Assembly (NCBI RefSeq): GCF_000717055.1 | Contig: NZ_JNXI01000015.1 | Span: 1 to 64,000, forward strand | Source of the DNA: Streptomyces iakyrus | GTDB taxonomy: Bacteria; Actinomycetota; Actinomycetes; Streptomycetales; Streptomycetaceae | Direction of reading: 5' to 3' | Length of the DNA stretch: 64,000 bases | In this document: in pieces, positions 9,494-19,142 of the stretch | Numbering within the stretch: position 1 is the stretch's first letter | Layout of the letters: the number at the start of each line of letters is the position of its first letter | The notes under the pieces: generated by a model | Database searches by the model: none | Told to the model about the DNA's origin: nothing | What the model saw: the letters and a program-made list of their open reading frames with translations, nothing else | Made by a program: the position numbers and the translations under genes

Positions 9494-9891
9494 CCGTACG
9501 GCGTGTGCAGAGCGGAAGTCCCTGGGAAGAGTCCTTCGGTTTTGCACGCGCCGTCGCGGCGGGCGACCGCGTGCTGGTCGCGGGCACGACCGCCTTCAAG
9601 GGCGACGTGCTCTACGGCGAGGGCGACCCGTACGAACAGGCCAAGGTCGCCTTCACCACCGCCCTGGAGGCGATCGCCGAGTTCGGGCTCACCCCCGAGT
9701 CCGTGATCCGCACCCGTGTGTGCCTGGCCCATGCCCGGGACGTCGACGCGGTGGGCCGCGCCCACAAGGAGATGTTCGACGCCGTACGCCCGGTCACGAC
9801 CCTGCTGGTCGTGCAGGGCTTCATCGACTCCCGGGTCCTGGTGTCGGTGGAAGTGGAAGCATTCAGAGGGACACCCTCAGAGGAACACTAG
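9490..9891 (+). CDS. RidA (YjgF/YER057c) family protein
   Basis: 133-residue member of the RidA family. RidA proper hydrolyses reactive enamine/imine intermediates released by PLP enzymes; other subgroups have different roles. Family features are the VLVAGTTAF strand, [21 protein letters not shown] helix and the [15 protein letters not shown] segment, where Arg115 aligns with the catalytic arginine of RidA. It lies between priA and hisF with ATGA overlap to priA and 13 bases to hisF, so it is expressed with the his genes. A scavenging role for enamines generated around HisC is plausible but only inferred. Confidence 0.86.
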   Translation: MTVRRVQSGSPWEESFGFARAVAAGDRVLVAGTTAFKGDVLYGEGDPYEQAKVAFTTALEAIAEFGLTPESVIRTRVCLAHARDVDAVGRAHKEMFDAVRPVTTLLVVQGFIDSRVLVSVEVEAFRGTPSEEH

Positions 9892-9904
9892 AGGAGCGCG
9901 ATTC

Positions 9905-10660
9905 ATGACCCTGGCGGTCCGAGTCATCCCCTGCCTGGACGTGGACAACGGCCGGGTCGTCAAGGGCGTCAACTTCCAGAACCTGCGCGACGCGGGCGAC
10001 CCCGTCGAGATGGCCAAGGTGTACGACGCCGAGGGCGCCGACGAGCTGACGTTCCTGGACATCACCGCCTCGTCGGGCAACCGCGAGACCACCTACGACG
10101 TCGTGCGCCGCACGGCCGAGCAGGTGTTCATCCCGCTCACGGTCGGCGGCGGCGTGCGCACCGCCGAGGACGTGGACAAGCTGCTGCGTGCGGGCGCGGA
10201 CAAGGTCGGCGTCAACACCGCCGCCATCGCCCGCCCCGACCTGATCCGCGAGATCGCCGAGCGCTTCGGCCGCCAGGTGCTGGTCCTGTCGGTCGACGCC
10301 CGCCGCACCGAGTCGGGCTCCTTCGAGGTCACCACCCACGGCGGCCGCAAGGGCACCGGCATCGACGCCGTCGAATGGGCCCACCGGGCCGCCGAACTGG
10401 GCGCCGGCGAGATCCTGCTCAACTCGATGGACGCCGACGGCACCAAGGACGGCTACGACCTGGAGATGATCCGGGCCGTACGGAAGCACGTCACGGTCCC
10501 CGTCATCGCCTCCGGCGGCGCCGGCCGGCTCACCGACTTCCCCCCGGCCGTCGAGGCCGGCGCGGACGCGGTGCTGGCCGCGTCGGTGTTCCACTTCGGG
10601 GACCTGCGGATCGGCCAGGTCAAGGAGACGCTGCGGGGGGCGGGTCACCCGGTGCGGTGA
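9905..10660 (+). CDS. hisF: IGP synthase cyclase subunit
   Basis: 251-residue beta/alpha-barrel cyclase of the HisH-HisF complex, which uses ammonia from HisH and PRFAR to make imidazole-glycerol phosphate and AICAR. Catalytic Asp residues are in [15 protein letters not shown] (Asp12) and VLSVDARR, and the phosphate-binding loops [15 protein letters not shown] and [11 protein letters not shown] are intact. [19 protein letters not shown] is a HisF hallmark. The ATG has an AGGAG ribosome site 9 bases upstream. The last gene of this his block: its stop codon lies inside a strong hairpin. Confidence 0.97.
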   Translation: MTLAVRVIPCLDVDNGRVVKGVNFQNLRDAGDPVEMAKVYDAEGADELTFLDITASSGNRETTYDVVRRTAEQVFIPLTVGGGVRTAEDVDKLLRAGADKVGVNTAAIARPDLIREIAERFGRQVLVLSVDARRTESGSFEVTTHGGRKGTGIDAVEWAHRAAELGAGEILLNSMDADGTKDGYDLEMIRAVRKHVTVPVIASGGAGRLTDFPPAVEAGADAVLAASVFHFGDLRIGQVKETLRGAGHPVR

Positions 10661-10667
10661 CCCGCCC
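10638..10667. terminator. Terminator overlapping the hisF stop
   Basis: An 11-bp perfect stem (GGGCGGGTCAC with GTGACCCGCCC) and 8-base loop spans the hisF TGA. It also lies just past the end of the convergent gene ending at 10681, so it may terminate both directions. Confidence 0.75.
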
Positions 10668-10680
10668 TCCCGGGCCTTCC

Positions 10681-11316
10681 TCAGATGCCGAGCTGCTTGG
10701 ACTCGTGCAGCTTCGCGATCGCGTTCTCGTCGCCGTCCAGGTCGACCTTGGCCGCGCTCTGCCGGCCGTAGGAGAACAGGACCAGCTCGGACGGCTCGCC
10801 GGTCACGGTGACCACCGGTGTGCCGCGGTGCGCGACCGCCGTCTGGCCGTCCGGGCGGCGCAGCACCAGGCCCGTCGGGGCCCCGCGGCCCATCAGGCGG
10901 GCGGTGCGCTCCAGACGGGACCACAGGGCGTCCTGGAACACCGGGTCGAGATCGCGCGGCGACCAGTCGGGCTGGGCGCGGCGCACGTCCTCGGTGTGGA
11001 CGTAGAACTCGATGATGTTCGACGCCTCGTCGACCGGCTTCAGGGAGAAGGGCGAGAAACGCGGCGGGCCCGTACGGATCAGCTGGATCAGCTCCTCGTA
11101 CGGCTTGTCGGTGTACTCCGCCATCACCTTGTCCAGACGCGGCGCGAGCTGCTTGATCAGCAGCCCGCCGGCGGCGTCCGGACGGCGCTCGCGCACCACC
11201 ACGTGCGCGGCGAGGTCCCGGGTGGTCCAGCCCTCGCACAGGGTCGGCGCGTCCGGGCCCGCGGTCTCCAACAGGTCGGCGAAAAGGAGTCGTTCACGCT
11301 TGGCATGGGTCGACAT
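10681..11316 (-). CDS. TIGR03085-type DinB/mycothiol-dependent family protein
   Basis: 211-residue protein of the actinobacterial family resembling the mycothiol-dependent maleylpyruvate isomerase (DinB-like four-helix) fold. The N-terminal [20 protein letters not shown] is followed by [19 protein letters not shown], the region with the conserved W-x-x-x-D-L-x-x-H metal-ligand pattern, and [14 protein letters not shown] contains the second His motif. The C-terminus has an SCP2-like strand region ([16 protein letters not shown]). The true substrate is unknown. It stands alone on the minus strand between hisF and hisI, head-to-head with hisI. Confidence 0.82.
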   Translation of the reverse strand: MSTHAKRERLLFADLLETAGPDAPTLCEGWTTRDLAAHVVVRERRPDAAGGLLIKQLAPRLDKVMAEYTDKPYEELIQLIRTGPPRFSPFSLKPVDEASNIIEFYVHTEDVRRAQPDWSPRDLDPVFQDALWSRLERTARLMGRGAPTGLVLRRPDGQTAVAHRGTPVVTVTGEPSELVLFSYGRQSAAKVDLDGDENAIAKLHESKQLGI

Positions 11317-11387
11317 GCGGCCCAGCCTACGACCGGCCCCCCGGTCCGCCCAGTGGACACTCCACCAGGCACGTCAGTGGCGCGCGG

Positions 11388-11393
11388 CACAAT
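11388..11393 (+). promoter_or_regulatory. Candidate -10 for leaderless hisI
   Basis: CACAAT ends 7 bases before ATG 11401, with no ribosome site. The same arrangement precedes several other starts in this window. Confidence 0.35.
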
Positions 11394-11400
11394 GGTCGGC

Positions 11401-11787
11401 ATGACCAGCACGCCCAGTCGCCTCGACCCGGAGATCGCCGCGCGCCTCAAGCGCAGCCCCGACGGCCTCCTGCCCGCCATCGCCCAGCAGTACGACACCG
11501 GAGAGGTGCTCATGCTCGGCTGGATGGACGACGAGGCGCTGCACCGCACCCTGACCACCGGCCGCTGCACCTACTGGTCCCGCAGCCGCCGTGAGTACTG
11601 GGTCAAGGGCGACACCTCCGGCCACTTCCAGTGGGTGAAGTCCGTCGCCCTGGACTGCGACGCCGACACCGTGCTCGTCAAGGTCGACCAGGTCGGCGCC
11701 GCCTGCCACACCGGCGCGCGCACCTGCTTCGACACCGACGTGCTGCTCAAGGACGGCGGTTCCGCCGGCTCCGCCACGGATCAGTAA
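11401..11787 (+). CDS. hisI: Phosphoribosyl-AMP cyclohydrolase
   Basis: 128-residue monofunctional PR-AMP cyclohydrolase, the third step of histidine synthesis. The motifs expected for the zinc and magnesium sites are present: [33 protein letters not shown] and [12 protein letters not shown]. The HisE pyrophosphohydrolase domain is absent, as usual in actinobacteria. An alternative ATG at 11392 adds three residues; I prefer 11401 because a -10-like hexamer sits 7 bases upstream, suggesting a leaderless message. It is followed by trpE after only 11 bases, linking His and Trp genes. Confidence 0.95.
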   Translation: MTSTPSRLDPEIAARLKRSPDGLLPAIAQQYDTGEVLMLGWMDDEALHRTLTTGRCTYWSRSRREYWVKGDTSGHFQWVKSVALDCDADTVLVKVDQVGAACHTGARTCFDTDVLLKDGGSAGSATDQ

Positions 11788-11790
11788 GGT
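11785..11790 (+). promoter_or_regulatory. Candidate -10 for leaderless trpE
   Basis: TAAGGT, whose first three bases are the hisI stop codon, ends 8 bases before the trpE ATG. No ribosome site and no room for a leader peptide are seen. Confidence 0.35.
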
Positions 11791-11798
11791 CAGCCGCC

Positions 11799-13280
<1,482 letters not shown>

Positions 13281-13282
13281 GA

Positions 13283-13314
13283 TGAACCCCGGGTGACGGT
13301 TCGCCCGGGGTTCA
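13283..13314 (+). terminator. Terminator after trpE
   Basis: TGAACCCCGGG and CCCGGGGTTCA form an 11-bp perfect stem with a 10-base loop two bases past the trpE stop. Confidence 0.75.
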
Positions 13315-13317
13315 GGC

Positions 13318-13323
13318 GATAGT
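13318..13323 (+). promoter_or_regulatory. Candidate -10 for the TIGR02234 gene
   Basis: GATAGT lies directly after the trpE terminator and 7 bases before GTG 13331, with no ribosome site. Confidence 0.4.
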
Positions 13324-13330
13324 GGGGTAC

Positions 13331-13963
13331 GTGACTGCTGTACCTCACCCCCGTTCCGAAGCCCCCGGACCCGCCCGGGCCGGCCGCCTGAGCCTCGCCG
13401 TCGCCCTGCTGAGCGGCGCGCTCGGCGCCGCCGTGGCGCTGCTCGCCACCCGGCAGCAGTGGTCGCAGGGCACGGCGACGGTGGCCGGTGGCGCCTTCCC
13501 CCTGACCGCCAAGGGCAGCGACGTCACGGGCGTGCCCGCGGCGCTCGCCATCGTGGGCCTCGCCGCGCTCGTCGCCGTCTTCGCCGTGCGCCGCGCCGGC
13601 CGCTTCGCCGTCGCCGCGCTGCTGGCGCTCTCCGGCGCCGGCATCGTCGTCGCGGCCCTGCTCGGCGCCTCCGACAGCTCCGCGCTCGACGAGCAGGCCG
13701 CCCAGGCCTCCGGCGACACCTCGGCCTCCGTCGACACCCTCAGCCACACCGCATGGCCGTACGTCGCGGTCGTCGGCGGTGTCCTGATCCTCCTGGCCGG
13801 GCTGCTCGCCCTGCGCTACGGCCGGCTGTGGCCCGCCATGTCCGGCCGCTACGAGCGGGGCGGCACGCCGCAGCCGCGCCGCAAGGCCCCCGCCGTCGAC
13901 CCCGACCGGCCCGAGGACCTGTGGAAGGCGCTCGACCGGGGCGAGGACCCGACCGGGGCCTGA
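13331..13963 (+). CDS. Trp-region membrane protein (TIGR02234 family)
   Basis: 210-residue integral membrane protein of the actinobacterial family found next to trp genes. Four hydrophobic segments can be seen (about residues 19-38, 62-82, 86-106 and 138-158), followed by a cytoplasmic, Arg/Pro/Asp-rich tail of about 50 residues. Function is unknown; the association with trpE and trpC is conserved in the family as I remember it, so transport or regulation linked to tryptophan has been suggested only by position. GTG 13331 is preferred over an in-frame GTG nine bases earlier because it lies 7 bases after a -10-like hexamer. Confidence 0.82.
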   Translation: MTAVPHPRSEAPGPARAGRLSLAVALLSGALGAAVALLATRQQWSQGTATVAGGAFPLTAKGSDVTGVPAALAIVGLAALVAVFAVRRAGRFAVAALLALSGAGIVVAALLGASDSSALDEQAAQASGDTSASVDTLSHTAWPYVAVVGGVLILLAGLLALRYGRLWPAMSGRYERGGTPQPRRKAPAVDPDRPEDLWKALDRGEDPTGA

Positions 13964-14082
13964 ACCCACACGGGGGACCTGGCCGGCCGGAGGAGCACCC
14001 CCGCTCACCGCGCGAGCGCGCGTGCGGGACAATGAGGCCGAGCGTCCTGCTCAGACACGCACACAGCAACGAGGAGCAAGCA

Positions 14083-14334
14083 ATGGCGGGCAGCAGCCAC
14101 GGTCACACCCCGGCCGCCTGGACCGGTGTCACGATCGTCTTCATCGGTTTCTGCGTCTCGGGCGCGTTCATGGTGATGGACCAGCCGGTGGGCTTCTGGG
14201 CCGGCATGGTGGTCGTGCTGCTCGGCGGTGTCGTCGGCGGCATCATGCGGATGATGGGCCTCGGCCAGCCCAGGGAAGCGCACCAGCCGCACCAGATGAC
14301 GGGCGACCGCGAGCCGGCCGGCGCCGGGAGCTGA
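14083..14334 (+). CDS. HGxxPAAW-type small membrane protein
   Basis: 83-residue protein of the small actinobacterial family named after its N-terminal motif, seen here as HGHTPAAWTG. Two transmembrane segments (about residues 18-34 and 39-58) are separated by the short turn DQPVGF; the C-terminal 25 residues are polar and His/Gln rich. Function is unknown. The ATG at 14083 has a GAGGAG ribosome site 7 bases upstream, so unlike its neighbours it has a normal leader. It sits between two other membrane-protein genes in the trpE-trpC interval. Confidence 0.78.
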   Translation: MAGSSHGHTPAAWTGVTIVFIGFCVSGAFMVMDQPVGFWAGMVVVLLGGVVGGIMRMMGLGQPREAHQPHQMTGDREPAGAGS

Positions 14335-14358
14335 CTCCGAGCCACACCACGTCCTCAC

Positions 14359-14400
14359 GTGAGGGGCGGCCGGCACGGGGGTGCCGGAACCGCCCCTCAC
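14359..14400 (+). terminator. Nested hairpin terminator
   Basis: GTGAGGGGCGG pairs with CCGCCCCTCAC (11 bp) around an inner CCGGCA/TGCCGG hairpin, 24 bases after the HGxxPAAW gene. Confidence 0.75.
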
Positions 14401-14412
14401 GCGTGTGCGGGG

Positions 14413-14418
14413 CACAAT
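14413..14418 (+). promoter_or_regulatory. Candidate -10 for the DUF2752 gene
   Basis: CACAAT follows the upstream terminator and ends 7 bases before GTG 14426; no ribosome site. Confidence 0.35.
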
Positions 14419-14425
14419 GCATACC

Positions 14426-14851
14426 GTGAACGCCGAGAGCCGAAGGGTGACGCCGAGCGCCCCCAGCCGCCTGGCCGTCCCCGCCGGGGTGCTCGCGGCC
14501 GTCGCCGCCGCCTTCGCCTACGTCGGCACGGTGGACCCCAACGAACCCGGCCACTACCCCGCCTGCCCGCTGCTGCGCTACACCGGCCTCTACTGCCCCG
14601 GCTGCGGCGGCCTGCGCAGTGCGCACGCCTTCGTCCACGGGGACCTCCTGACGGCGCTGCACGCCAATGCCCTCGCCACCCTCGGCTATCTGGGGTTCGC
14701 CGTGCTGTGGACCGTCTGGGTGGTGCACGCGGTCCGCGGGCGGCCGCTGCGGATCGACCCCCGTCCGGGGCTGGTGTGGAGCCTCGGAGCGTTGCTGCTG
14801 GTCTTCACCGTTGTCCGGAACCTGCCCTTCGGTGGCTGGCTCCATCCTTGA
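14426..14851 (+). CDS. DUF2752 membrane protein
   Basis: 141-residue membrane protein. The DUF2752 signature is clear: CPLLRYTGLYCPGCGGLRS, where the CPxCG cysteines precede a helix, then AHAFVHGDLLTALHANAL. Three hydrophobic segments are predicted, one at about residues 20-35, one at 80-100 and one at 116-132. Function is unknown; the paired cysteines could bind metal or form a disulfide. I choose GTG 14426, placed 7 bases after a CACAAT -10-like element, over the in-frame ATG at 14417 that overlaps that element. It ends 140 bases upstream of trpC. Confidence 0.8.
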   Translation: MNAESRRVTPSAPSRLAVPAGVLAAVAAAFAYVGTVDPNEPGHYPACPLLRYTGLYCPGCGGLRSAHAFVHGDLLTALHANALATLGYLGFAVLWTVWVVHAVRGRPLRIDPRPGLVWSLGALLLVFTVVRNLPFGGWLHP

Positions 14852-14991
14852 TCAACGGGCTGATGTCCAGGTAGTGGGACCGGCGTCAACCGGATGCGAG
14901 GCCTACGCCCCGCTGCGGATACCATCGCAGTGACCATCGGTTCGCCGATCGGTCGCTGGAACTGTCAAGAGTCTGGAAGGGGGCCGCTCGC

Positions 14992-15801
14992 GTGAGTGTG
15001 CTCGACGAGATCATCGACGGAGTCCGTGCCGACCTCGCGGAGCGGCAGGCGCGCGTCAGCCTCGACGAGCTCAAGGAGCGCGCGGCCAAGGCGCCCGCAG
15101 CCAAGGACGGCGCGGCCGCACTGCGCGGCGACGGCGTCAAGGTCATCTGCGAGGTCAAGCGCTCCAGCCCGTCCAAGGGCGCGCTGGCCGCGATCGCCGA
15201 CCCGGCCGGACTCGCCGCGGACTACGAGGCGGGCGGCGCGGCCGTCATCTCCGTCCTCACCGAGGAGCGTCGCTTCGGCGGCTCGCTCGCCGACCTGGAG
15301 GCGGTCCGCGCCCGGGTGGACATCCCGGTCCTGCGCAAGGACTTCATCGTCACGTCGTACCAGCTGTGGGAGGCCCGCGCCTACGGTGCCGACGTGGTGC
15401 TGCTGATCGTCGCCGCCCTGGACCAGCCCGCCCTGGAGTCCCTCATCGAGCGTGCCGAGTCCATCGGGCTCACGCCGCTCGTCGAGGTGCACGACGAGGA
15501 CGAGGTCGAGCGCGCGGTCGACGCCGGCGCCCGCGTGATCGGTGTCAACGCGCGCAACCTCAAGACCCTGGAGGTCGACCGCGGCACCTTCGAGCGGGTG
15601 GCGCCGGAGATCCCCGACCACATCATCAAGATCGCCGAGTCCGGCGTCCGCGGCCCGCACGACCTCATCGCCTACGCCAACGCCGGCGCCGACGCGGTGC
15701 TGGTCGGCGAGTCCCTCGTCACCGGCAAGGACCCGAGGACGGCGGTCTCGGACCTCGTGGCGGCCGGCGAGCACCCCGCACTCCGGCACGGCCGGAGCTG
15801 A
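14992..15801 (+). CDS. trpC: Indole-3-glycerol-phosphate synthase
   Basis: 269-residue monofunctional IGPS, closing the indole ring from CdRP. Catalytic and substrate-binding motifs are present: [12 protein letters not shown] with the general-acid lysine, [21 protein letters not shown] with the second lysine, [19 protein letters not shown] and [11 protein letters not shown]. There is no fused TrpF domain, consistent with PriA taking over that step. The GTG start has a GGGGG stretch about 9 bases upstream. First gene of the trpC-trpM-trpB-trpA group. Confidence 0.96.
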   Translation: MSVLDEIIDGVRADLAERQARVSLDELKERAAKAPAAKDGAAALRGDGVKVICEVKRSSPSKGALAAIADPAGLAADYEAGGAAVISVLTEERRFGGSLADLEAVRARVDIPVLRKDFIVTSYQLWEARAYGADVVLLIVAALDQPALESLIERAESIGLTPLVEVHDEDEVERAVDAGARVIGVNARNLKTLEVDRGTFERVAPEIPDHIIKIAESGVRGPHDLIAYANAGADAVLVGESLVTGKDPRTAVSDLVAAGEHPALRHGRS

Positions 15802-15809
15802 TCACCCGC

Positions 15810-15815
15810 TAGGCT
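15810..15815 (+). promoter_or_regulatory. Candidate -10 for trpM
   Basis: TAGGCT ends 7 bases before ATG 15823, with no ribosome site: a leaderless arrangement directly after the trpC stop. Confidence 0.4.
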
Positions 15816-15822
15816 TGCCCCG

Positions 15823-16020
15823 ATGACTGCCACCCTGACGACCGTGGACCGGTACGCCCGCCTCGCGCGCGGCTGCCGCCCCCGCGGCTGCCGTGCGCCC
15901 GCGCGCCGTGTCCACGGCCGCCGCGTCCGGTACGTCATCGGTGACGAGCCCGGCCAGGTCAACGGCATGCGATGGCAGCGCCCCTTCAGGGGCGCGGGGA
16001 ACTGCGCGATCAGCCACTGA
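15823..16020 (+). CDS. trpM: Small basic protein TrpM
   Basis: 65-codon ORF between trpC and trpB, at the position of trpM (earlier trpX, SCO2038) of S. coelicolor, where a small protein modulating tryptophan synthesis and differentiation has been reported. It is very basic in the first half (DRYARLARGCRPRGCRAP with two cysteines) and has no transmembrane segment. The last 15-16 codons (WQRPFRGAGNCAISH) are encoded by a hairpin element of a type I remember as repeated across Streptomyces genomes, so the C-terminus may be recently acquired or the true coding end may differ. The identification rests on position and size, not on alignment. Confidence 0.6.
   Translation: MTATLTTVDRYARLARGCRPRGCRAPARRVHGRRVRYVIGDEPGQVNGMRWQRPFRGAGNCAISH
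15976..16018. repeat. Streptomyces intergenic-type hairpin repeat
   Basis: GCGCCCC-TTCA-GGGGCGC (15978-15995) followed by GGGGAACTGCGCGATCAGCC matches, from memory, a very common dispersed Streptomyces element. Here it overlaps the 3' end of the trpM reading frame. Copy number in this genome cannot be checked. Confidence 0.6.
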
Positions 16021-16097
16021 CGGCCCGCGGCCGACCATGGATCCCCGCCCCCACGGCGACTAGTGCATTCCACACACACTCACCGTGAGGTACACGC

Positions 16098-17381
16098 ATG
16101 CCCAGCCAGTTCTTCATCCCCGACCCCGAGGGTCAAACACCAAGCCCCGAAGGCTACTTCGGGGCGTTCGGCGGCAAGTTCATCCCGGAGGCCCTCGTGG
16201 CCGCCGTCGACGAGGTGGCCGTCGAGTACGACAAGGCCAAGCACGACCCCGAGTTCGCCAGGGAACTCGACGACCTCCTGGTCAACTACACCGGCCGCCC
16301 CTCGGCGCTGACGGAAGTACCCCGTTTCGCCGAACACGCCGGAGGCGCCCGCGTTTTTCTCAAGCGCGAGGACCTCAACCACACCGGCTCCCACAAGATC
16401 AACAACGTCCTCGGCCAGGCCCTGCTCACCCGGCGCATGGGCAAGACCCGGGTCATCGCCGAGACGGGCGCAGGCCAGCACGGCGTCGCCACGGCCACCG
16501 CCTGCGCGCTCTTCGGCCTCGACTGCACGATCTACATGGGCGAGATCGACACCCAGCGCCAGGCCCTCAACGTGGCCCGTATGCGCATGCTCGGCGCCGA
16601 GGTCATCGCCGTGAAGTCCGGCAGCCGCACGCTGAAGGACGCCATCAACGAGGCCTTCCGCGACTGGGTCGCCAACGTCGACCACACCCACTACCTCTTC
16701 GGCACCGTCGCCGGACCGCACCCCTTCCCGGCGATGGTCCGCGACTTCCACCGGGTCATCGGCGTCGAGGCCCGCCGCCAGCTCCTGGAGCGCGCCGGAC
16801 GCCTGCCCGACGCGGCCGTCGCCTGTGTCGGCGGCGGGTCCAACGCCATCGGCCTCTTCCACGCCTTCATCCCGGACACCGGCGTCCGCCTCATCGGCTG
16901 CGAGCCGGCCGGGCACGGCGTCGAGACCGGGGAGCACGCCGCGACCCTCACCGCCGGCGAGCCCGGCATCCTGCACGGCTCCCGGTCGTACGTCCTCCAG
17001 GACGAGGAGGGCCAGATCACCGAGCCGTACTCGATCTCGGCCGGTCTGGACTACCCGGGCATCGGCCCGGAGCACTCGTACCTGAAGGACTCCGGCCGCG
17101 GCGAGTACCGGGCGGTCACCGACGACGCGGCGATGCAGGCCCTGCGCCTGCTGTCGCGCACCGAGGGCATCATCCCGGCCATCGAGAGCGCCCACGCGCT
17201 GGCCGGGGCTCTGGAGGTCGGCAAGGAGCTGGGCAAGGACGGGCTGATCGTGGTCAACCTGTCCGGCCGCGGCGACAAGGACATGGACACCGCCGCGCGC
17301 TACTTCGGCCTGTACGACACCGACGCCGAGGTCGCCGAGGACGCCTCCGGCACCGCCGAGATCGAGGGGGACGCCAAGTGA
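16098..17381 (+). CDS. trpB: Tryptophan synthase beta chain
   Basis: 427-residue PLP enzyme that condenses indole with serine to form tryptophan. The Schiff-base lysine is Lys100 in the motif HTGSHKINN, the PLP-phosphate loop is [10 protein letters not shown], and the active-site Glu lies in [13 protein letters not shown]-terminal [13 protein letters not shown] is typical of TrpB1. It therefore belongs to the class that pairs with TrpA rather than the stand-alone TrpB2. The ATG has a GAGG ribosome site about 9 bases away. The stop overlaps the trpA GTG, giving coupled synthesis of the alpha2-beta2 complex. Confidence 0.97.
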   Translation: MPSQFFIPDPEGQTPSPEGYFGAFGGKFIPEALVAAVDEVAVEYDKAKHDPEFARELDDLLVNYTGRPSALTEVPRFAEHAGGARVFLKREDLNHTGSHKINNVLGQALLTRRMGKTRVIAETGAGQHGVATATACALFGLDCTIYMGEIDTQRQALNVARMRMLGAEVIAVKSGSRTLKDAINEAFRDWVANVDHTHYLFGTVAGPHPFPAMVRDFHRVIGVEARRQLLERAGRLPDAAVACVGGGSNAIGLFHAFIPDTGVRLIGCEPAGHGVETGEHAATLTAGEPGILHGSRSYVLQDEEGQITEPYSISAGLDYPGIGPEHSYLKDSGRGEYRAVTDDAAMQALRLLSRTEGIIPAIESAHALAGALEVGKELGKDGLIVVNLSGRGDKDMDTAARYFGLYDTDAEVAEDASGTAEIEGDAK

Positions 17382-18196
17382 GCGGCAACATCCGTCTGTT
17401 GAGCGACACCCTCGCCGCGGCGAAGTCCGAAGGGCGCTCCGCCCTCATCGCCTACCTCCCGGCCGGGTTCCCGACCGTGGACGGCGGCATCGAGGCGATC
17501 AAGGCCGTCATCGACGGCGGCGCCGACGTCGTCGAGGTGGGCCTGCCGCACAGCGACCCCGTCCTCGACGGCCCGGTCATCCAGACCGCCGACGACATCG
17601 CCTTGCGCGGCGGCGTCAAGATCGCCGACGTGATGCGCACGGTCCGCGAGGCGCACGCCGCCACCGGCAAGCCCATCCTCGTCATGACGTACTGGAACCC
17701 CATCGACCGCTACGGCGTCGAGCGGTTCACCGCCGAGCTCGCCGAGGCGGGCGGCGCCGGGTGCATCCTGCCCGACCTGCCCGTGCAGGAGTCGGCCCTG
17801 TGGAGGGAGCACGCGGAGAAGCACGATCTCGCCACCGTCTTCGTCGTCGCGCCCAGCAGCAAGGACGAGCGGCTCGCGCAGATCACCGCGGCGGGCAGGG
17901 GCTTCGTCTACGCCGCCTCCCTCATGGGTGTCACCGGCACCCGGGCCAGCGTCAGCTCGCAGGCCCAGGACCTGGTGGAACGCACCCGGGCCACGGGGAC
18001 GGACCTGCCGGTCTGCGTCGGGCTCGGCGTCTCCAACCCCGCCCAGGCCGCCGAGGTCGCGCGCTTCGCCGACGGCGTGATCGTCGGCTCGGCCTTCGTC
18101 AAGGCGATGCTGGACGCCCCGGACGACGCGGCCGGTGTGGAGGCCGTGCGGGTCCTCGCCGGCGATCTCGCCCGGGGCGTGCGCGGACGGGCGTAA
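17378..18196 (+). CDS. trpA: Tryptophan synthase alpha chain
   Basis: 272-residue TIM-barrel subunit that cleaves indole-glycerol phosphate and channels indole to TrpB. Catalytic Glu53 and Asp64 are visible in [18 protein letters not shown], and the loop-6 region reads [13 protein letters not shown]. Phosphate-binding [12 protein letters not shown] and [11 protein letters not shown] are intact. GTG start overlaps the trpB stop by GTGA. The operon ends here with a strong hairpin 45 bases downstream. Confidence 0.97.
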   Translation: MSGNIRLLSDTLAAAKSEGRSALIAYLPAGFPTVDGGIEAIKAVIDGGADVVEVGLPHSDPVLDGPVIQTADDIALRGGVKIADVMRTVREAHAATGKPILVMTYWNPIDRYGVERFTAELAEAGGAGCILPDLPVQESALWREHAEKHDLATVFVVAPSSKDERLAQITAAGRGFVYAASLMGVTGTRASVSSQAQDLVERTRATGTDLPVCVGLGVSNPAQAAEVARFADGVIVGSAFVKAMLDAPDDAAGVEAVRVLAGDLARGVRGRA

Positions 18197-18241
18197 GAAC
18201 ACCGGAAGTCATACAGGTCCCTCGTACGGGTGGACCTGAGG

Positions 18242-18268
18242 CCGGGGAGGCGCGGTGCGCCTCCCCGG
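18242..18268 (+). terminator. trp operon terminator
   Basis: A perfect 12-bp stem (CCGGGGAGGCGC with GCGCCTCCCCGG) and GGT loop lies 45 bases after trpA and 14 bases before the next GTG. Confidence 0.85.
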
Positions 18269-18282
18269 TTCGTTTCCGGGGT

Positions 18283-19059
18283 GTGAGCGAGAAGAACCGT
18301 GAGGGAAAGCGCACCGCCCGGGAGAAGCTGGCGGTCGAGCGCGAGAAGCAGAAGTCAGCGGACAGGCGCCGCCGCGCGCTGATCGTGGGCGGCGCCGTCG
18401 TCGCCGTCCTGGGACTCGCGGCGGTGATCGGCGTCGTCGCGGCCAACGCCGGCAAGGACGACGACAGCGAGGCCTCGGGCCCGGTCGTGGCCCCCTCGGG
18501 AGCGCAGGGCAAGGACGGCCTCGCGATCCCGGTCGGCAAGGACAGCGCCAAGTCCACGCTCACGGTGTGGGAGGACTTCCGCTGCCCCGCGTGCAAGTCT
18601 TTCGAGACGGCGTACCGGCCGGTGATCCACGAGCTGACGAACGCCGGTCAGCTGAAGGTCGAGTACCACCTGGTCACCCTCATCGACGGCAACATGCGCG
18701 GCACCGGCTCCCGCAACGCCGCCAACGCCGCCGCCTGCGCCCAGGACGCCGGGAAGTTCCCCGCGTACCACGACGTGCTGTTCGACAACCAGCCCCCGGA
18801 GGTCGACGACGCCTACGCGGACAACGCCAAGCTGATCGAGCTGGCCGGCAAGGTCGACGGCCTGGACACCCCGGCCTTCCGCGCGTGCGTCGAGGACGGC
18901 AAGCACAACGGCTGGGTCGCCAAGTCCCACCAGGCCTTCGACAAGGGCGACTTCTCGGGCACGCCCACCGTGCTGTTCGACGGCGAGAACATCTACCAGG
19001 ACCGGACGATGACCCCGGCCAAGCTGAAGCAGATGGTGCAGGAGGCGAACCAGGGGTAA
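18283..19059 (+). CDS. Membrane-anchored DsbA-like thioredoxin-fold protein
   Basis: 258-residue thioredoxin-fold protein facing the cell exterior. A 35-residue very basic cytoplasmic start (EKNREGKRTAREKL) is followed by one transmembrane segment at about residues 37-58, then a Ser/Gly/Asp linker and a DSBA-like domain. The redox motif is CPAC in EDFRCPACKSFE, with the cis-proline segment GTPTVLFDG near the C-terminus. Such actinobacterial proteins oxidise or isomerise disulfides of exported proteins. The GTG at 18283 has weak ribosome signal and lies just after the trp terminator, so it probably has its own promoter or relies on read-through. Confidence 0.88.
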   Translation: MSEKNREGKRTAREKLAVEREKQKSADRRRRALIVGGAVVAVLGLAAVIGVVAANAGKDDDSEASGPVVAPSGAQGKDGLAIPVGKDSAKSTLTVWEDFRCPACKSFETAYRPVIHELTNAGQLKVEYHLVTLIDGNMRGTGSRNAANAAACAQDAGKFPAYHDVLFDNQPPEVDDAYADNAKLIELAGKVDGLDTPAFRACVEDGKHNGWVAKSHQAFDKGDFSGTPTVLFDGENIYQDRTMTPAKLKQMVQEANQG

Positions 19060-19092
19060 GAGCCTTCTCACGCCCCCGTTATGGACCCGTAG

Positions 19093-19116
19093 CCGGGCCG
19101 CCCGCCCCCGGCCCGG
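19093..19116 (+). terminator. Possible terminator before lgt
   Basis: CCGGGCC and GGCCCGG form a 7-bp stem with a 10-base loop between the DsbA-like gene and the lgt -10 element. Confidence 0.45.
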
Positions 19117-19126
19117 TGCGGCACGG

Positions 19127-19132
19127 TAGCGT
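19127..19132 (+). promoter_or_regulatory. -10 element for lgt
   Basis: TAGCGT, a good Streptomyces housekeeping -10, lies 10 bases before the ATG with no ribosome site, so the message may be leaderless or nearly so. Confidence 0.5.
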
Positions 19133-19142
19133 CGACCTTGCC

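Noticed and set aside
11788..11798. A trp attenuator or leader peptide before trpE
   Set aside because: Only 11 bases lie between hisI and trpE, too little for a leader peptide and terminator/antiterminator.
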